A stretch of DNA of 64,000 bases from Colwellia sp. 12G3 (GCF_002836775.1 NZ_PJAQ01000002.1:1-64000), one strand, 5' to 3'. Counted from the first letter of the stretch, positions 9,577 to 20,704 are shown. The notes: a model not told the origin generated them from the sequence alone. A program made the numbers and translations.

Positions 9577-9877
9577 GAACAAAGCAAATTAGCTGAAATT
9601 ATTAGCTGGTATTGTAACGAAAAATAGCGATTGTTACATCGCCATTTTAAATTATTTACTGGGAATAATATCGATAGCGATAACGTTGTCGCAGCAATAT
9701 TAATCACGAAGTAACCTAAGTTACCTGAGATAAGTCAGCTAATAACAATATCTAGTCTATCTTTGGAATCAAATATAGCGGTAATTCATACTAAGGCGAG
9801 CAAGCTAATAAATAAACTCATAGTAAAAGCAACAACAAATAATTGTTGACTCATTACAATAAATTGGGACGAAAGCA
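9577..9877. other. Intergenic stretch, no gene seen
   Basis: 301 bp between epmC and the last gene of the antiporter operon. Only a small inverted repeat, GTAAC-ctaa-GTTAC at 9711-9724, stands out. No strong terminator follows mnhG. Confidence 0.5.
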
Positions 9878-10210
9878 TTAAACATCATCTTCAATATTAT
9901 CTTTGCCTTTAGTGCGCTCTATACTATCAAGCTTATGATGAATGGCCGATTTAATCATCATATACGCGCTGACCGGTGCCGTTAGTAATAAAAATAGCGA
10001 GATAAGTATCTCTTTAACGCTCAGCCCTGCTTGTGTGGTGCTAAAAAAGACCATGGCAGCAGTTAACAACGATGCCATTCCTAGTGTTGTTGCTTTAGTT
10101 GGTCCATGAAGCCGCATATAAAAATCAGGCATTTTCACTAAACCGATAGAGCCAACGAGTACAAAAGCACCGCCAATTAATAATAGTATTGAAATAATCC
10201 ATTCAGTCAT
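9878..10210 (-). CDS. mnhG: Na+/H+ antiporter subunit G
   Basis: Small membrane subunit of the multi-subunit Mrp/Mnh cation-proton antiporter. 110 aa with three predicted transmembrane helices (about residues 4-24, 36-58, 63-83) and the conserved VKMPDFYMRLHGPTKATTLG motif. Last gene of the six-gene mnh operon; 10 bp after mnhF. The polar C-terminal tail (DSIERTKGKDNIEDDV) should be cytoplasmic. Confidence 0.9.
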   Translation of the reverse strand: MTEWIISILLLIGGAFVLVGSIGLVKMPDFYMRLHGPTKATTLGMASLLTAAMVFFSTTQAGLSVKEILISLFLLLTAPVSAYMMIKSAIHHKLDSIERTKGKDNIEDDV

Positions 10211-10220
10211 GATCTAAACC

Positions 10221-10490
10221 CTATTCTATAATATCGCCACGTAGCAAGTATTTACATACTGCAACAGTACTTACAAAGCCTAACATCGCTATTAACAGTG
10301 CTGCTTCAAAATACAATTCGGTCCCTAGACTCATCCCATACAAAATGATCAATGCAATGGTATTGATATACATAGTATCGAGCGCGAGTATCCTATCGGG
10401 TACTGAAGGCCCGATTAATAAGCGCCATACATTTAATAATAATGACAAACCTATCATAGCAAAGACAATTAAAATTACCGTTTCTAGCAT
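10221..10490 (-). CDS. mnhF: Na+/H+ antiporter subunit F
   Basis: 89-aa membrane subunit with three transmembrane helices and the conserved GPSVPDRILALDT loop (about residues 27-39) typical of MrpF/MnhF. It overlaps the end of mnhE by 7 bp, so expression is tightly coupled. Confidence 0.9.
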   Translation of the reverse strand: MLETVILIVFAMIGLSLLLNVWRLLIGPSVPDRILALDTMYINTIALIILYGMSLGTELYFEAALLIAMLGFVSTVAVCKYLLRGDIIE

Positions 10491-11020
10491 TGAAATATCT
10501 CCTTAAGAGGCGCTTCATAACGCTGCTTAATTGTGTTTATTAAGGCCTGTTCATCTTTCAGATTTAACACATGTATCAGTAAAAATCGTTGTTCCGGCTC
10601 TGCACCTTCAGTTAAAGACTCCGCCCAAGGATATACTTCAGCACTCACGGTTCCAGGTGTTAAGGACACCGTACTGGCCAAGATAGTAATTGGCAGACTT
10701 TGCGTTAAATCAAGCGGTACCTTAACGAAGCCTGGGGTTAGTTTTTTATTCGGTCCTAATATCAAAATAGCCACCTGAACATTCGCCGTAATGATGTCAT
10801 ATAAAACCAACATTAAATGACGTAACGCTAAACCCGGCTTTAAAATTAATGGCTGCTTAGTTCTAAAGGGGCTAGTCGCTAAAGGGATCACGATAGCTAA
10901 AATAACCGCCAAAACAATATGCCCAGCTGATACGCTGTTATTTAACAACAACCATACTAGGAATAATAAAAGGCTTCTTAAAGGCGTCGGTAGCCATTTA
11001 AATTTTGCTTCTATGCGCAT
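10484..11020 (-). CDS. mnhE: Na+/H+ antiporter subunit E
   Basis: 178-aa membrane subunit: hydrophobic N-terminal half (helices around 14-60), then a soluble C-terminal domain with the signature ILASTVSLTPGTVSAEV (about 112-128), typical of MrpE. Its start codon overlaps the mnhD stop (TAATG). Confidence 0.9.
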   Translation of the reverse strand: MRIEAKFKWLPTPLRSLLLFLVWLLLNNSVSAGHIVLAVILAIVIPLATSPFRTKQPLILKPGLALRHLMLVLYDIITANVQVAILILGPNKKLTPGFVKVPLDLTQSLPITILASTVSLTPGTVSAEVYPWAESLTEGAEPEQRFLLIHVLNLKDEQALINTIKQRYEAPLKEIFQC

Positions 11021-12537
11021 TAGTTGCCTCCTAACAGGATAATTTTAATAGTGTTATTAAAATCATGTAGCTGGGTCGCTGCACCAATAGCATATTCACT
11101 TAATGGTCCGGCAAAAATAGTCATCAATGGCGCACCAGAAACAAGAATAATCAATGCAGTTAACTGCGCCGGATGAACACGTGTTTGCTCAACACTTTCT
11201 ATGACCTTATCTTGATGATGCCAAAAAATAGTGCTACCGGCTTTAGTCACACCAATCATTATCGCTAGACTTGCCAATAAATAGAGTGGCCAAAACACCA
11301 TGGTATATTCAGCATTTAATGTAGCTTTAAGCAGCCACACTTTACCTATAAAGCCAGACAGTGGCGGCATACCTATTACAGCTATACCTGCAATCAAAAA
11401 ACAAACCCCAAGTAATCTCGGCTGAGAGACTGGAGGACCTGCAGTAATACCGTCAGCAACATTACCGCGTTGACGGCCAATTAAATCAGCTAAGATGAAT
11501 AGTGCCGCTGTGACCAAGGTTGAGTGAACTAAGTAATATATAGCCGCAGAGCTTGCTTCGACGCTCTGTACCGCAACAAGCGCAACTAAAGTCCCGACCG
11601 ATACAATCACCAAATTAGCCGTTAATTTCCTTAAATCTTTACTTGCTAAAACACCCATTACGCCCAAAGTAATAGTGGCCAGAGCTAACCACCACAACCA
11701 ACTTTGCGCCATATGACTCAATTCACCCGCTTTATCGCCAAAAATTAGCGTATAAACACGCATCATTGAGTACACGCCTACTTTTGTCATAATCGCAAAC
11801 AATGCAGCGACAACAGGCATCGCTGACGAATAGGTATTAGGTAACCATAAATGTAACGGTAACAAGGCGCCCTTTAAAGCAAACACGACCAGCAACAATA
11901 GCCCACCAATTTTAGCGAGGTAAACATCATCACCTTGTAGAAGTGTTACTTTTTGCGCCATATCAGCCATATTCAGTGTACCTAGCACACCGTATAAAAC
12001 GCCTAAAGCAATCAAGAAAACAGCTGATCCAACAAGGTTCAAAATCACATAGTGTAAGGCTGCACGGGTATTTTTTTTGTCTCCACCGTGCATTAACAAT
12101 GAATACGAGGCAATCAACAATACTTCGAAAAATACAAATAGATTAAAAGCATCACCGGTTAAAAATGCGCCGTTGACCCCTAAAATTAAAAAGTGGACCA
12201 GTGGGTGAAAAAAGCTACCTTTTTCATCATCTCCCGCACTTGCATATAAAGTACAGACAAAACCAAGTAACGTGGTTAAACAAACCAGTAAAGTTGATAA
12301 TTGATCGGCGACTAAAACAATACCAAAGGGCGCGCTCCAATCACCAATAGCATAAACTTGAATACCGTCGGCTTGCACTTTCAGTAATAAAACCACTGAA
12401 GCTAAAAAGGTAATGGCACTAAGTGCAACAGAAGTAATTCTTCTGCTCGTTATTTTACTGCCTAAAGGTGGCATTAATAAAATAACACCGGCCAACATAG
12501 GTAATAAAACAGGTAAAAACGTCAAATTCTGAATCAT
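11020..12537 (-). CDS. mnhD: Na+/H+ antiporter subunit D
   Basis: 505-aa polytopic membrane protein of the proton-conducting NuoL/M/N-like family, with about 14 hydrophobic segments. Conserved family signs are FFEVLLIASYSLLMHGG near residue 133 (the key Glu), ALKGALLPLHLWLPNTYSSA near 220 (key Lys), and the VHSTLVTAALFILAD block. It is one of the two large ion-translocating subunits, with MnhA. It overlaps the mnhC stop by 4 bp. Confidence 0.93.
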   Translation of the reverse strand: MIQNLTFLPVLLPMLAGVILLMPPLGSKITSRRITSVALSAITFLASVVLLLKVQADGIQVYAIGDWSAPFGIVLVADQLSTLLVCLTTLLGFVCTLYASAGDDEKGSFFHPLVHFLILGVNGAFLTGDAFNLFVFFEVLLIASYSLLMHGGDKKNTRAALHYVILNLVGSAVFLIALGVLYGVLGTLNMADMAQKVTLLQGDDVYLAKIGGLLLLVVFALKGALLPLHLWLPNTYSSAMPVVAALFAIMTKVGVYSMMRVYTLIFGDKAGELSHMAQSWLWWLALATITLGVMGVLASKDLRKLTANLVIVSVGTLVALVAVQSVEASSAAIYYLVHSTLVTAALFILADLIGRQRGNVADGITAGPPVSQPRLLGVCFLIAGIAVIGMPPLSGFIGKVWLLKATLNAEYTMVFWPLYLLASLAIMIGVTKAGSTIFWHHQDKVIESVEQTRVHPAQLTALIILVSGAPLMTIFAGPLSEYAIGAATQLHDFNNTIKIILLGGN

Positions 12538-12881
12538 ACTTTGACCTTTTTATTTTCGTCTGGAAGCTCGCCATCTACATGGTCACTGCCTAAATCTGAT
12601 CGCCCTCTAATAGCTAAAATAACCACAAAAGCAGTCATAGCAAAGCCGATAACAATCGCGGTTAACACCAAAGCTTGCGGCAGTGGATCAGCATATTCTG
12701 AACTGTAACCAAGTACTGCTGCCTGATTTAGGCTAAGTCGGCCGGAAGAGAACAAAAATAAATTAACCGCATAAGAAAGCATAGTTAAGCCTAATACCAC
12801 GGTGAACGTTCTAGCGCGTAGTATTAAAAATACGCCACAAGACACCAAAAGCCCAACGCAGGATGCGTAAAGTAATTCCAT
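12534..12881 (-). CDS. mnhC: Na+/H+ antiporter subunit C
   Basis: 115-aa NuoK-like membrane subunit with three helices (about 2-22, 26-46, 68-92). The central loop ends in DPLPQALVLTAIVIGFAMTA, the family signature. The start overlaps the mnhA stop by one base (TAATG). Confidence 0.92.
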   Translation of the reverse strand: MELLYASCVGLLVSCGVFLILRARTFTVVLGLTMLSYAVNLFLFSSGRLSLNQAAVLGYSSEYADPLPQALVLTAIVIGFAMTAFVVILAIRGRSDLGSDHVDGELPDENKKVKV

Positions 12882-15673
12882 TAAACATTCACCTCTTCTT
12901 TCTGCGCATTAACGGTTAATCGACCAAGACTTGCCAAAATCATTAATGTCGCACCAACCACTGTAATATAAACACCTACATCAAATATCAAGGCACTGGC
13001 GAGTTCAATTTCACCAATAAAAGGAATATCAAAGTAATCAAACCAAGTTGTCATGAAAGGCCTGTCAAAGAACCAACTACCTACCCCAGTAAATAACGCG
13101 ATAGCAATACCTGAGGCTATAATTTTGCGGTAGTTAATGGTTAATCGCTCAGCAATCCAGTTTGAACCATGGGCTATATACTGCAAAATAAAGGCAACAG
13201 CAGTCACTAAACCTGCGATAAATCCGCCGCCGGGCAAGTTATGTCCACGTAAGAAAATATAAAACGACACCATTAATGCCAACGGCAGTAACGACTGAGA
13301 AATACTGGCTAATAAGAGAGGATAGCGCTCTTTAGCCCACGGACGCCCGTCACTATCACTAGTAGGCATCAACAATGGCAAGTTGACTAATAACTTATAA
13401 ATACCTAACGCGGCAATACCCAGTACACAAATTTCACCTAAGGTATCAAAGCCACGAAAATCGACCAAAATAACATTAACAACGTTAGTACCACCACCAC
13501 CTGTTTTAGCATTAGCTAAGAAAAAGTCTGAGATAGACTCAAGTGGGCGGGTAATTAATGCATAGCAAATACTGGCAACAACAATACCCAAAGCAGCAGA
13601 AATTCCTACATCGCGTACCACACGGACAGAGCTCGACTCTTTTGGTGAGTGTTGTGGTAAGAAAAATAATGCCAGCATCAGTAAAATGATGGTGACTACT
13701 TCAACGGTTAATTGCGTTAAGGCTAGATCGGGTGCAGAGAATCGAGTAAAGGCAACTGACACCATTAAACCCACAACTGATAGCATCAATAATGATACCA
13801 CGCGTGAGCGATACCAAATCACAGTACTAATTGCACCAACCATTAACAACGCCGCCCCCATAGCATTATGAACATCAATTGGCGTGAGTTGTTTTTGTCC
13901 GCTCAATTGGTTCATTTCAAATAAGGGCCAACCAGCAAAAAGTAGCACAACTACAAATATCAGCATTAAATAGCGTTGTAATGAGCCATTCTCTATAACA
14001 TTTACTTTAACTTGGCACCACTTTGTAATCGCATCAATGGAGCCATCAAATATTTTTTTCGCGTCCATAGCAGGCAGTGAAGCTTGAAATTGAAATAAAT
14101 AACGGCGCTGTGTATACAGCAATAAACCACCGGCTACCGCTATACCACTCATCAATAGAGGTAAGTTAAAACCATGCCAAAGGGCAACTTCAAACTCAGG
14201 AACATAACCACCAAGCACAGCAAATGAAGCGGATCTTAAAATATCGTCAATAACAAGGCCTGGGAATATCCCCACGGCCAGGCATAAAGCCACAAGTATT
14301 TCAATTGGCACTCTCATATAACGAGGCGCCTCACTGGGTTGCTTGGGTAAATCAACCGGCTCACCATTAAAGAAAACGTCATGAATAAAGCGGGCTGAAT
14401 ACGCTACCGCTAAAGCACCTGCAACGGTTGCCAATATAGGAATTAGCCAAGACATTGAGCCAAGCAGTTGTTGATGTAGCGTCTCAGTAAAAAACATTTC
14501 TTTGGACAAGAAACCATTTAATAGTGGCACACCTGCCATAGCCGCTGCAGCAACCATTGCAAGCGTTGCCGTATAAGGCATAAATTTCCACATACCATTA
14601 AGCTTTCTCATATCACGGGTACCCGTTTCATGGTCGATAATACCCGTCGCCATAAATAAAGACGCTTTAAAGGTTGCATGATTAATAATATGGAAAATAG
14701 CAGCTACTGCCGCAAGCTTAGTATCCAAACCGAATAATAAAGTGATCAAACCTAAATGACTGATTGTGGAATAGGCTAATAAACCTTTTAAATCATGTTT
14801 AAATAACGCGACGTAAGCGCCGAACAATAAGGTCGATAATCCGGTTAAACTAACAATAATAAACCATATATCAGTACCTGCTAAGGCGGGGTAAAAACGT
14901 GCTAATAAGAAGATACCCGCCTTTACCATAGTGGCAGAATGCAAATAAGCACTTACCGGTGTTGGCGCTGCCATTGCATGAGGTAACCAAAAATGAAAAG
15001 GAAATTGTGCTGACTTAGTAAACGCACCAAGTAGAATTAATATTAAGGTGACTTCGTACCAATCATGCGCCTGAATAATATCTTTGCTAGCTAAAATAAT
15101 ATCTAAATTATAACTACCAACAATATTACCCAATAACAGCAAACCAGCGAGTAATGCTAAACCACCGCCACCTGTTACGGCTAAGGCCATTATTGCGCCT
15201 TTACGTGCTTCAGGTTTATGCCACCAATAGCTAATTAACAAAAACGAGCTAATGCTGGTTAGCTCCCAAAAGAACCACAGCTGGATGATATTGTTTGACA
15301 TAACAAGACCAAGCATCGCGGTCATAAATAACATCAAATAAGCATAAAGCTTTGGCATAGAGTCATTACTACTGAGGTAATAACGGGCATAAAAGATAAC
15401 TAATAACCCTATGCCTAAGATCATAAAAACAAACAACAGCGCTAAGCCATCTAAACGAAAGGCGATATCTATACCGAGTAAAGGGATCCAAGAAAAGGTA
15501 TCACGAATAACGTCGCCAGAGAATACCGCTGGCGCTAAGCTAATCGTCATTAATAATGCGATGATCGGCATTAACATCGTCAAACCAGTCGATTGATTGC
15601 GTGATAATTTACCTGTCATTGAAGAAATAATACTGCCTAGTAAGGATAACAAGGGTATCCAAAGCAAAGTCAT
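12881..15673 (-). CDS. mnhA: Na+/H+ antiporter fused subunit A-B
   Basis: 930 aa. Residues 1 to about 770 form the NuoL-like MrpA ([22 protein letters not shown] near 95-115, [18 protein letters not shown] near 155, [21 protein letters not shown] near 240, then a DUF4040-type region around 640-700). Residues about 800-930 are MrpB ([21 protein letters not shown] near 825). The fusion replaces a separate mnhB. I chose ATG 15673 ([13 protein letters not shown]) since AAGG sits 8 bp before it; the frame extends 20 codons further to 15733. The complex exchanges cytoplasmic Na+ for H+ and helps with salt and alkali tolerance. First gene of the operon; divergent from an Lrp-type regulator. Confidence 0.93.
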   Translation of the reverse strand: MTLLWIPLLSLLGSIISSMTGKLSRNQSTGLTMLMPIIALLMTISLAPAVFSGDVIRDTFSWIPLLGIDIAFRLDGLALLFVFMILGIGLLVIFYARYYLSSNDSMPKLYAYLMLFMTAMLGLVMSNNIIQLWFFWELTSISSFLLISYWWHKPEARKGAIMALAVTGGGGLALLAGLLLLGNIVGSYNLDIILASKDIIQAHDWYEVTLILILLGAFTKSAQFPFHFWLPHAMAAPTPVSAYLHSATMVKAGIFLLARFYPALAGTDIWFIIVSLTGLSTLLFGAYVALFKHDLKGLLAYSTISHLGLITLLFGLDTKLAAVAAIFHIINHATFKASLFMATGIIDHETGTRDMRKLNGMWKFMPYTATLAMVAAAAMAGVPLLNGFLSKEMFFTETLHQQLLGSMSWLIPILATVAGALAVAYSARFIHDVFFNGEPVDLPKQPSEAPRYMRVPIEILVALCLAVGIFPGLVIDDILRSASFAVLGGYVPEFEVALWHGFNLPLLMSGIAVAGGLLLYTQRRYLFQFQASLPAMDAKKIFDGSIDAITKWCQVKVNVIENGSLQRYLMLIFVVVLLFAGWPLFEMNQLSGQKQLTPIDVHNAMGAALLMVGAISTVIWYRSRVVSLLMLSVVGLMVSVAFTRFSAPDLALTQLTVEVVTIILLMLALFFLPQHSPKESSSVRVVRDVGISAALGIVVASICYALITRPLESISDFFLANAKTGGGGTNVVNVILVDFRGFDTLGEICVLGIAALGIYKLLVNLPLLMPTSDSDGRPWAKERYPLLLASISQSLLPLALMVSFYIFLRGHNLPGGGFIAGLVTAVAFILQYIAHGSNWIAERLTINYRKIIASGIAIALFTGVGSWFFDRPFMTTWFDYFDIPFIGEIELASALIFDVGVYITVVGATLMILASLGRLTVNAQKEEVNV

Positions 15674-15998
15674 AGCGTAAACCTTTTTTATTTTTATAAG
15701 GAGAAGTAAAGATATTGAGAGATATATTCTCAAGCCACTTCAAACAGATTTTTTAAGTGACGTGGATATAGCCATAATATGTCAAACTAGATAATACTAG
15801 CAAACAATATCATTGTGAATATTTGTAACGCTTTTTTAACGATATATCACCGAAACATGAACCAAAATCTAAAAATAATTCGGTTAATCTAGATTTTTAC
15901 GTCAAAAATTCAAAATAAACGCTATAACACTAGTCTCACTACCTACATTAAGTGTAGTATTTAGCTTAATTAAGCGGTAATTAGTTTACAGGTGACCA
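15674..15998. promoter_or_regulatory. Divergent mnh / Lrp-type regulator control region
   Basis: 325 bp, very AT-rich, between two divergent genes. An inverted repeat CTACA-ttaag-TGTAG at 15943-15957, 42 bp before the regulator start, could be an operator. Whether the Lrp-type protein controls mnh is not shown by sequence. Confidence 0.4.
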
Positions 15999-16466
15999 AT
16001 GAAGAAGCTCGATAGCATCGATTTACAAGTATTAACCATACTTTATGATGATGCAGATATTACGAATAAAGAACTGGCAGCCAAAATAGGTATTGCCCCT
16101 TCTACCTGTTTAGAGCGTGTAAAACGATTAAAGCAAAGCGGTGTTATTAAAGGGGCCTTTATCGATGTAAACTTAAAAACTATCGGTGGTAATATAGAAG
16201 CAATTGCCGCGATCCGTTTACAGCCCTATTCAGAGGAAATTGTAAACAATCTACGCGATGATTTACTGATGTTCCCTGAAATATTAAATTTATACCACAT
16301 GGGTGGTAGCTATGATTATTATATTCATATGTCAGTAAGAGACAGTGAGCATCTACGTCAATTTGTTTTCAAAAACATCACCTCTCGCGACGAAGTAACC
16401 ACGGTAGAAACATCACTTATTTTCGAACACAGTCGTAGTGGTATTTTACCCAATTTCGACGAGTAA
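15999..16466 (+). CDS. Lrp/AsnC family transcriptional regulator
   Basis: 155 aa: an N-terminal winged HTH (LDSIDLQVLTILYDDADITNKELAAKIGIAPSTCLERVKRL, residues about 3-43) and a C-terminal RAM/AsnC effector domain (about 65-145) with the GSYDYYIHMSV core. Such proteins bind amino acids and act as dimers to octamers. The ligand is unknown. Divergent from the mnh operon. It is a shorter relative of Lrp (164 aa), and is not the global Lrp by the look of its HTH. Confidence 0.88.
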   Translation: MKKLDSIDLQVLTILYDDADITNKELAAKIGIAPSTCLERVKRLKQSGVIKGAFIDVNLKTIGGNIEAIAAIRLQPYSEEIVNNLRDDLLMFPEILNLYHMGGSYDYYIHMSVRDSEHLRQFVFKNITSRDEVTTVETSLIFEHSRSGILPNFDE

Positions 16467-16521
16467 TAATTCACACTGATTACTTTAATGCTAAAGCGTT
16501 AAAGTTTCGATAATAAGACAT

Positions 16522-16575
16522 AAAAAATCCCGCATGATTTGTTAATAAAAAAATTAACATAACGCGGGATTTTTT
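16522..16575 (-). terminator. Terminator of dnaJ (possibly bidirectional)
   Basis: AAAAAATCCCGC (16522-16533) pairs with GCGGGATTTTTT (16564-16575) around an AT-rich loop of 30 nt. T-runs exist on both strands, so it can end both dnaJ and the Lrp-type gene, which converge here. Confidence 0.85.
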
Positions 16576-16623
16576 ATGACAGCTAATACCTAAAGTATTA
16601 GCTAATTTTTCTTGGTAAAGCTA

Positions 16624-17757
16624 TTAGCTTTTAAGGTCATCAAAAAACTTCTTAACACCATCAAAGAAACCTGTTTCTTTTGGGCTATGCTTTTTACTAC
16701 TACTCGCCATTTTCTCTTCTAATTGACGTAATAGATCAGCTTGATCGCCTGATAAATTTACTGGCGTTTCGATAACGACTTTACACATTAAATCACCCGT
16801 AGTAGAACTACGTACTGACTTAACACCTTTACCACGTAAACGGAACATTTTACCTGTTTGAGTTTCTTTAGGCACCTTCAGCTTAACTTTACCACTTAGC
16901 GTTGGTACTTCAATATCTCCACCTAAGGCTGCAGTAACAAAGCTGATAGGCACTTCACAATATAAGTGGTTTTCATCACGAACAAAAATTTCGTGATCAC
17001 GTACGTTTACTTGTACATACAAATCGCCTGCTGGTGCGCCATGTTCACCGGCTTCACCTTCACCTGATAAACGAATTCTATCGCCAGTATCAACGCCCGC
17101 AGGAATTTTAACTGATAACGTTTTAGTTTTCTCAACACGTCCTTGACCACGACATGAAGTACACTTATCGCTAATAACTTTGCCTTTACCACTACAGGTA
17201 GGACAAGTTTGTTGTACTGCAAATAAACCTTGACGCATTTGAACTTGGCCATGGCCATGACAAGTGCTACAGGTTTTAGCCGAAGTGCCTGGTTTAGCAC
17301 CTGAGCCGTCACAAGGATCACAGCTTACATAGGTAGGAACTTTAATTTCTAAGCTTTTACCCTTAACCGCATCTTCAAGTGATAACTCTACGTTATAACG
17401 TAAATCGCTGCCTCGTTGCTGACGCTGACGTCCTCGACCACCACCGCCGCCACCAAAAATGTCACCAAAAATGTCGCCAAAGTCTTGGCCAAAGCCGCCA
17501 GCTCGACCGCCACCACCGCCGTGACCACCTTGTTCAAAAGCAGCATGACCATACTGGTCGTAAGCAGCACGCTTTTGGTCGTCATTAAGGATCTCGTAAG
17601 CCTCTTTAACTTCTTTAAACGTTTCTTCTTTAGATTTATCACCTTGAGTACGATCTGGGTGATACTTCATTGCTAACTTTTTATAGGCTTTTTTTACTTC
17701 TTTCTCAGAGGCATCTTGGCTAACACCTAAGGTTTCATAATAATCACGTTTTGACAT
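16624..17757 (-). CDS. dnaJ: Chaperone DnaJ
   Basis: Hsp40 co-chaperone that delivers substrates to DnaK and stimulates its ATPase. 377 aa: J domain (2-70) with the HPD tripeptide in KYHPDRTQ, a Gly-rich linker (about 75-110), four zinc-binding CxxCxGxG repeats ([32 protein letters not shown]), then the C-terminal substrate domain. Downstream of dnaK in the usual order, but a strong hairpin at 17881-17906 lies between them, so part of dnaJ expression may need its own promoter or readthrough. Confidence 0.97.
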   Translation of the reverse strand: MSKRDYYETLGVSQDASEKEVKKAYKKLAMKYHPDRTQGDKSKEETFKEVKEAYEILNDDQKRAAYDQYGHAAFEQGGHGGGGGRAGGFGQDFGDIFGDIFGGGGGGRGRQRQQRGSDLRYNVELSLEDAVKGKSLEIKVPTYVSCDPCDGSGAKPGTSAKTCSTCHGHGQVQMRQGLFAVQQTCPTCSGKGKVISDKCTSCRGQGRVEKTKTLSVKIPAGVDTGDRIRLSGEGEAGEHGAPAGDLYVQVNVRDHEIFVRDENHLYCEVPISFVTAALGGDIEVPTLSGKVKLKVPKETQTGKMFRLRGKGVKSVRSSTTGDLMCKVVIETPVNLSGDQADLLRQLEEKMASSSKKHSPKETGFFDGVKKFFDDLKS

Positions 17758-17880
17758 AAATCGGTTTCTTTACTTCAAGTTGATTGAGACTAATTTTCTT
17801 CATATTTTGCTAATATACATAGTAAAAAATCAAGAAAATTAGCACCAAATTAAAATTATTTTCAAATGCTTTACACACAA

Positions 17881-17906
17881 AAAGCGTCGATAAATATCGA
17901 CGCTTT
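17881..17906 (-). terminator. Terminator-like hairpin between dnaK and dnaJ
   Basis: Perfect 11-bp stem AAAGCGTCGAT / ATCGACGCTTT with an AAAT-type loop. On the minus strand only TTTTTG follows, so it may be a partial terminator that lowers dnaJ relative to dnaK. The gap between the two genes is 313 bp; nothing else coding is seen there. Confidence 0.65.
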
Positions 17907-18070
17907 ATATTATGTATCTGCTAAGGATGACATAGTTTAACTCTTTTGAGTGCTAAGATTAAGTTAAATCGCTTTAGTTCAAGAAGAAGGCACGGAGCGT
18001 ATGACTATACGTGAGTACCTTCGCCACTGAAATTAAGCGATATAACGACAGCTTAACGATTCAAAAACAT

Positions 18071-19990
18071 TTATTTGTCGTCTTTAACTTCTTCAAACTC
18101 AGCGTCAACAACATCGTCTGCAGAAGCTGCATCAGCTTCTTGAGCAGCGCCTTCAGGAGCACTTTGTGCTTGTTGTTTAGCTTGAGCAATTTCCATTAAC
18201 TTAGCAGATGCTTCCATAAGCGCTTGAGTCTTCGTATCAATTGCTTCTTTATCAACACCTTTAACCGCGTCTTCAAGTTCAGTTAATGCTGCTTCAATTT
18301 TCTCTTTATCTTCACTAGGTAACTCTTCGCCAGCTTCTTCAACTTGCTTGCGAGTAGCATGAAGCATGCCATCAGCTTGGTTACGCGCAGTGACCAGCTC
18401 TTCAAACTTAGCATCTTCATCTGCGTTAGCTTCTGCATCACGTACCATTTTTTCTACTTCTTCATCAGATAAACCAGATGAGGCTTTGATAGTGATTTTT
18501 TGTTCTTTACCTGTGTTTTTATCTTTAGCCGTCACGTGCAAGATACCATCAGCATCGATATCGAAAGTCACTTCGATTTGTGGTGTTCCACGTGGCGCAG
18601 CATCAATGCCTTCAAGGTTAAATTGACCTAAAGATTTGTTTGCAGAAGCTTGCTTACGCTCACCTTGACAAACATGAACAGTTACCGCTGATTGGTTATC
18701 GTCAGCTGTAGAGAACGTTTGAGATTGCTTAGTCGGGATAGTAGTGTTTTTGTCGATAACCTTAGTCATCACACCGCCCATCGTCTCAATACCTAATGAT
18801 AATGGCGTAACGTCTAATAAAAGAACGTCAGTTACATCACCAGAAAGAACACCCGCTTGAATCGCCGCACCTGCAGCTACTGCTTCATCAGGGTTAACAT
18901 CTTTACGTGGTTCTTTACCGAAGAAATCAGTAACGGCTTTTTGAACCATTGGCATACGCGATTGACCGCCAACTAAGATAACATCATCAATTTGACTTAC
19001 TGTTAAGTCTGCATCTTTAAGCGCTTGTTTAAGTGGCTCTAATGTTGCTTTAACCATATCTTCAACTAATGACTCTAATTTGGCACGAGTCACTTTAATG
19101 TTCATGTGCTTAGGACCAGAACCATCAGCAGTGATGTAAGGTAAGTTAACATCTGTTTGTTGTGCTGAAGAAAGCTCACATTTAGCTTTTTCTGCTGCTT
19201 CTTTTAAACGCTGCATTGCTAAAGGATCAGACGTTAAGTCCATGCCTTGATCTTTTTTGAATTCAGCTACAAGATAGTTGATTAGACGGTTATCAAAATC
19301 TTCACCACCTAAGTGAGTATCACCGTTGGTCGCTAGTACTTCAAATGTATGCTCGCCATCCATTTCATCAATTTCAATGATTGAAATATCGAATGTACCA
19401 CCACCTAAATCGTATACCGCAACAACTTTATCGCCTTCTTGCTTGTCCATGCCGTAAGCAAGTGCTGCAGCAGTCGGTTCGTTGATTATACGTTTAACTT
19501 CAAGACCAGCAATACGACCAGCATCTTTCGTTGCTTGACGTTGTGAATCGTTAAAGTAAGCAGGAACAGTAATAACAGCTTCAGTTACTGGTTCACCTAA
19601 GAAGTCTTCAGCAGTCTTCTTCATTTTCTTAAGTACTTCAGCTGAAACTTGTGGTGGAGCAATATTTTTATCACGCGCCGTTACCCAAGCATCACCGTTC
19701 TCAGCTTTAACAATACCAAATGGCATTATTTTAAGATCGCGTTGAACTTCTTCATCTTCAAAGCGACGACCAATTAAACGCTTGATTGCGTATAACGTGT
19801 TTTTAGGGTTTGTTACAGATTGACGTTTAGCAGGTTGACCTACTAATGTTTCGCCTTCTTCTGTATATGCAATAATTGAAGGAGTTGTACGATCGCCTTC
19901 TGCATTTTCAATAACACGTGCTTTACCGCCATCTAGTACAGCAACACATGAGTTAGTTGTTCCTAGGTCAATACCAATAATTTTGCCCAT
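18071..19990 (-). CDS. dnaK: Chaperone protein DnaK (Hsp70)
   Basis: ATP-dependent folding chaperone, partner of DnaJ and GrpE. 639 aa: ATPase domain opens with [14 protein letters not shown] (5-18), with [13 protein letters not shown] near 192 and VGGQSRMP near 341; substrate-binding domain from about 390; helical lid; the C-terminal tail ends in [11 protein letters not shown], the conserved EEVxD-type ending of DnaK. A sigma-32-type promoter lies at 20064-20093 and GGAG lies just ahead of the start codon. Confidence 0.98.
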   Translation of the reverse strand: MGKIIGIDLGTTNSCVAVLDGGKARVIENAEGDRTTPSIIAYTEEGETLVGQPAKRQSVTNPKNTLYAIKRLIGRRFEDEEVQRDLKIMPFGIVKAENGDAWVTARDKNIAPPQVSAEVLKKMKKTAEDFLGEPVTEAVITVPAYFNDSQRQATKDAGRIAGLEVKRIINEPTAAALAYGMDKQEGDKVVAVYDLGGGTFDISIIEIDEMDGEHTFEVLATNGDTHLGGEDFDNRLINYLVAEFKKDQGMDLTSDPLAMQRLKEAAEKAKCELSSAQQTDVNLPYITADGSGPKHMNIKVTRAKLESLVEDMVKATLEPLKQALKDADLTVSQIDDVILVGGQSRMPMVQKAVTDFFGKEPRKDVNPDEAVAAGAAIQAGVLSGDVTDVLLLDVTPLSLGIETMGGVMTKVIDKNTTIPTKQSQTFSTADDNQSAVTVHVCQGERKQASANKSLGQFNLEGIDAAPRGTPQIEVTFDIDADGILHVTAKDKNTGKEQKITIKASSGLSDEEVEKMVRDAEANADEDAKFEELVTARNQADGMLHATRKQVEEAGEELPSEDKEKIEAALTELEDAVKGVDKEAIDTKTQALMEASAKLMEIAQAKQQAQSAPEGAAQEADAASADDVVDAEFEEVKDDK

Positions 19991-20013
19991 CTTGGGAGCT
20001 CCTATTCATAAGT

Positions 20014-20033
20014 CTTTATCTAAGTAGATAAAG
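20014..20033 (-). promoter_or_regulatory. Hairpin in dnaK 5' leader
   Basis: CTTTATC-taagta-GATAAAG forms a small stem-loop in the transcribed leader, about 25 nt before the dnaK start. Any role in translation is speculative. Confidence 0.35.
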
Positions 20034-20063
20034 TAATTTTGATTAAATTGTTTGTTGAATAAT

Positions 20064-20093
20064 AAGTGGGGTCAGCAAAATGCTTTTCAATAG
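20064..20093 (-). promoter_or_regulatory. Sigma-32 (heat-shock) promoter of dnaK
   Basis: On the minus strand TTGAAA (20085-20090) is followed after 13 bases by CCCCACTT (20064-20071), against the sigma-32 consensus CTTGAAA-N13/14-CCCCATNT. It lies 74 bp before the dnaK start. Confidence 0.85.
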
Positions 20094-20145
20094 ATAAATT
20101 TAAAAAAAATTACCTTTTTGTAAAGAATAAGCAAAAAACACGGGG

Positions 20146-20178
20146 AAAAGGTAATGTTATTAGGGAACATTACCTTTT
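20146..20178 (-). terminator. Terminator of the TlpA-like gene
   Basis: Perfect 13-bp stem AAAAGGTAATGTT (20146-20158) / AACATTACCTTTT (20166-20178), 35 bp past the stop. A partial direct copy of one arm (TTACCTTTTTGTAAA) sits at about 20110-20124. Confidence 0.7.
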
Positions 20179-20212
20179 GTAAAATTTTGACCTAAGAATA
20201 ATACATTATAAT

Positions 20213-20704
20213 TTATTTTTTAATCATTTCTTCTAGTGCTAATTCAAAACGAGGATCTGTGTTGTCTGAACTAGATGTTTTCCAAACAATCTCATTTTTT
20301 CTATTAATAAAAAATGTTGTTGGCGTGCCTCGAACATCATAAAGCTTAGCAACCTCTTCTCCCATTACCGCCGTGATAAATGAGTAACCTCTTCGGTTGA
20401 TTTCGTCTTGAGGCAATGTACCTTCATCTTCATTAAAACTAATTGAGATGAGTTCTACCCCTTGGCCTTGATATTTTTTCTGCAGTGCAACTAAGCTCGG
20501 TTGTAATTTTTTACAATACGGACACCAAGTCGCCCAAAAATGTAGAATAACAGGCTTGTTTTTATACTGAGCTAAACTAATAACGCCACCGCTTTGAGTT
20601 TTTAATTGCCACGGCTTTGCCGTTTCCTTCGCATGAGTGCTAAAACTTACCGCGGTAAAGAAAGTTACAAAAACAAAGAGTATTGTTCTTAAGGTATAAT
20701 TCAT
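20213..20704 (-). CDS. TlpA-like thioredoxin-fold protein, exported
   Basis: 163 aa. N-terminal signal peptide (LRTILFVFVTFFTAVSFSTHA), then a thioredoxin fold with the redox motif WATWCPYCKK (about residues 57-66) and the cis-proline loop VRGTPTTFFI (about 125-134). Most likely a periplasmic thiol-disulphide reductase of the TlpA/ResA type; the substrate is unknown. It lies between dnaK and grpE but has its own terminator and so appears unrelated to the heat-shock genes. Confidence 0.85.
   Translation of the reverse strand: MNYTLRTILFVFVTFFTAVSFSTHAKETAKPWQLKTQSGGVISLAQYKNKPVILHFWATWCPYCKKLQPSLVALQKKYQGQGVELISISFNEDEGTLPQDEINRRGYSFITAVMGEEVAKLYDVRGTPTTFFINRKNEIVWKTSSSDNTDPRFELALEEMIKK

Noticed and set aside
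18366-18626. Long open frames opposite dnaK (also others opposite dnaJ, pgk and tkt)
   Set aside because: They are shadows caused by codon bias of strongly expressed genes on the other strand.
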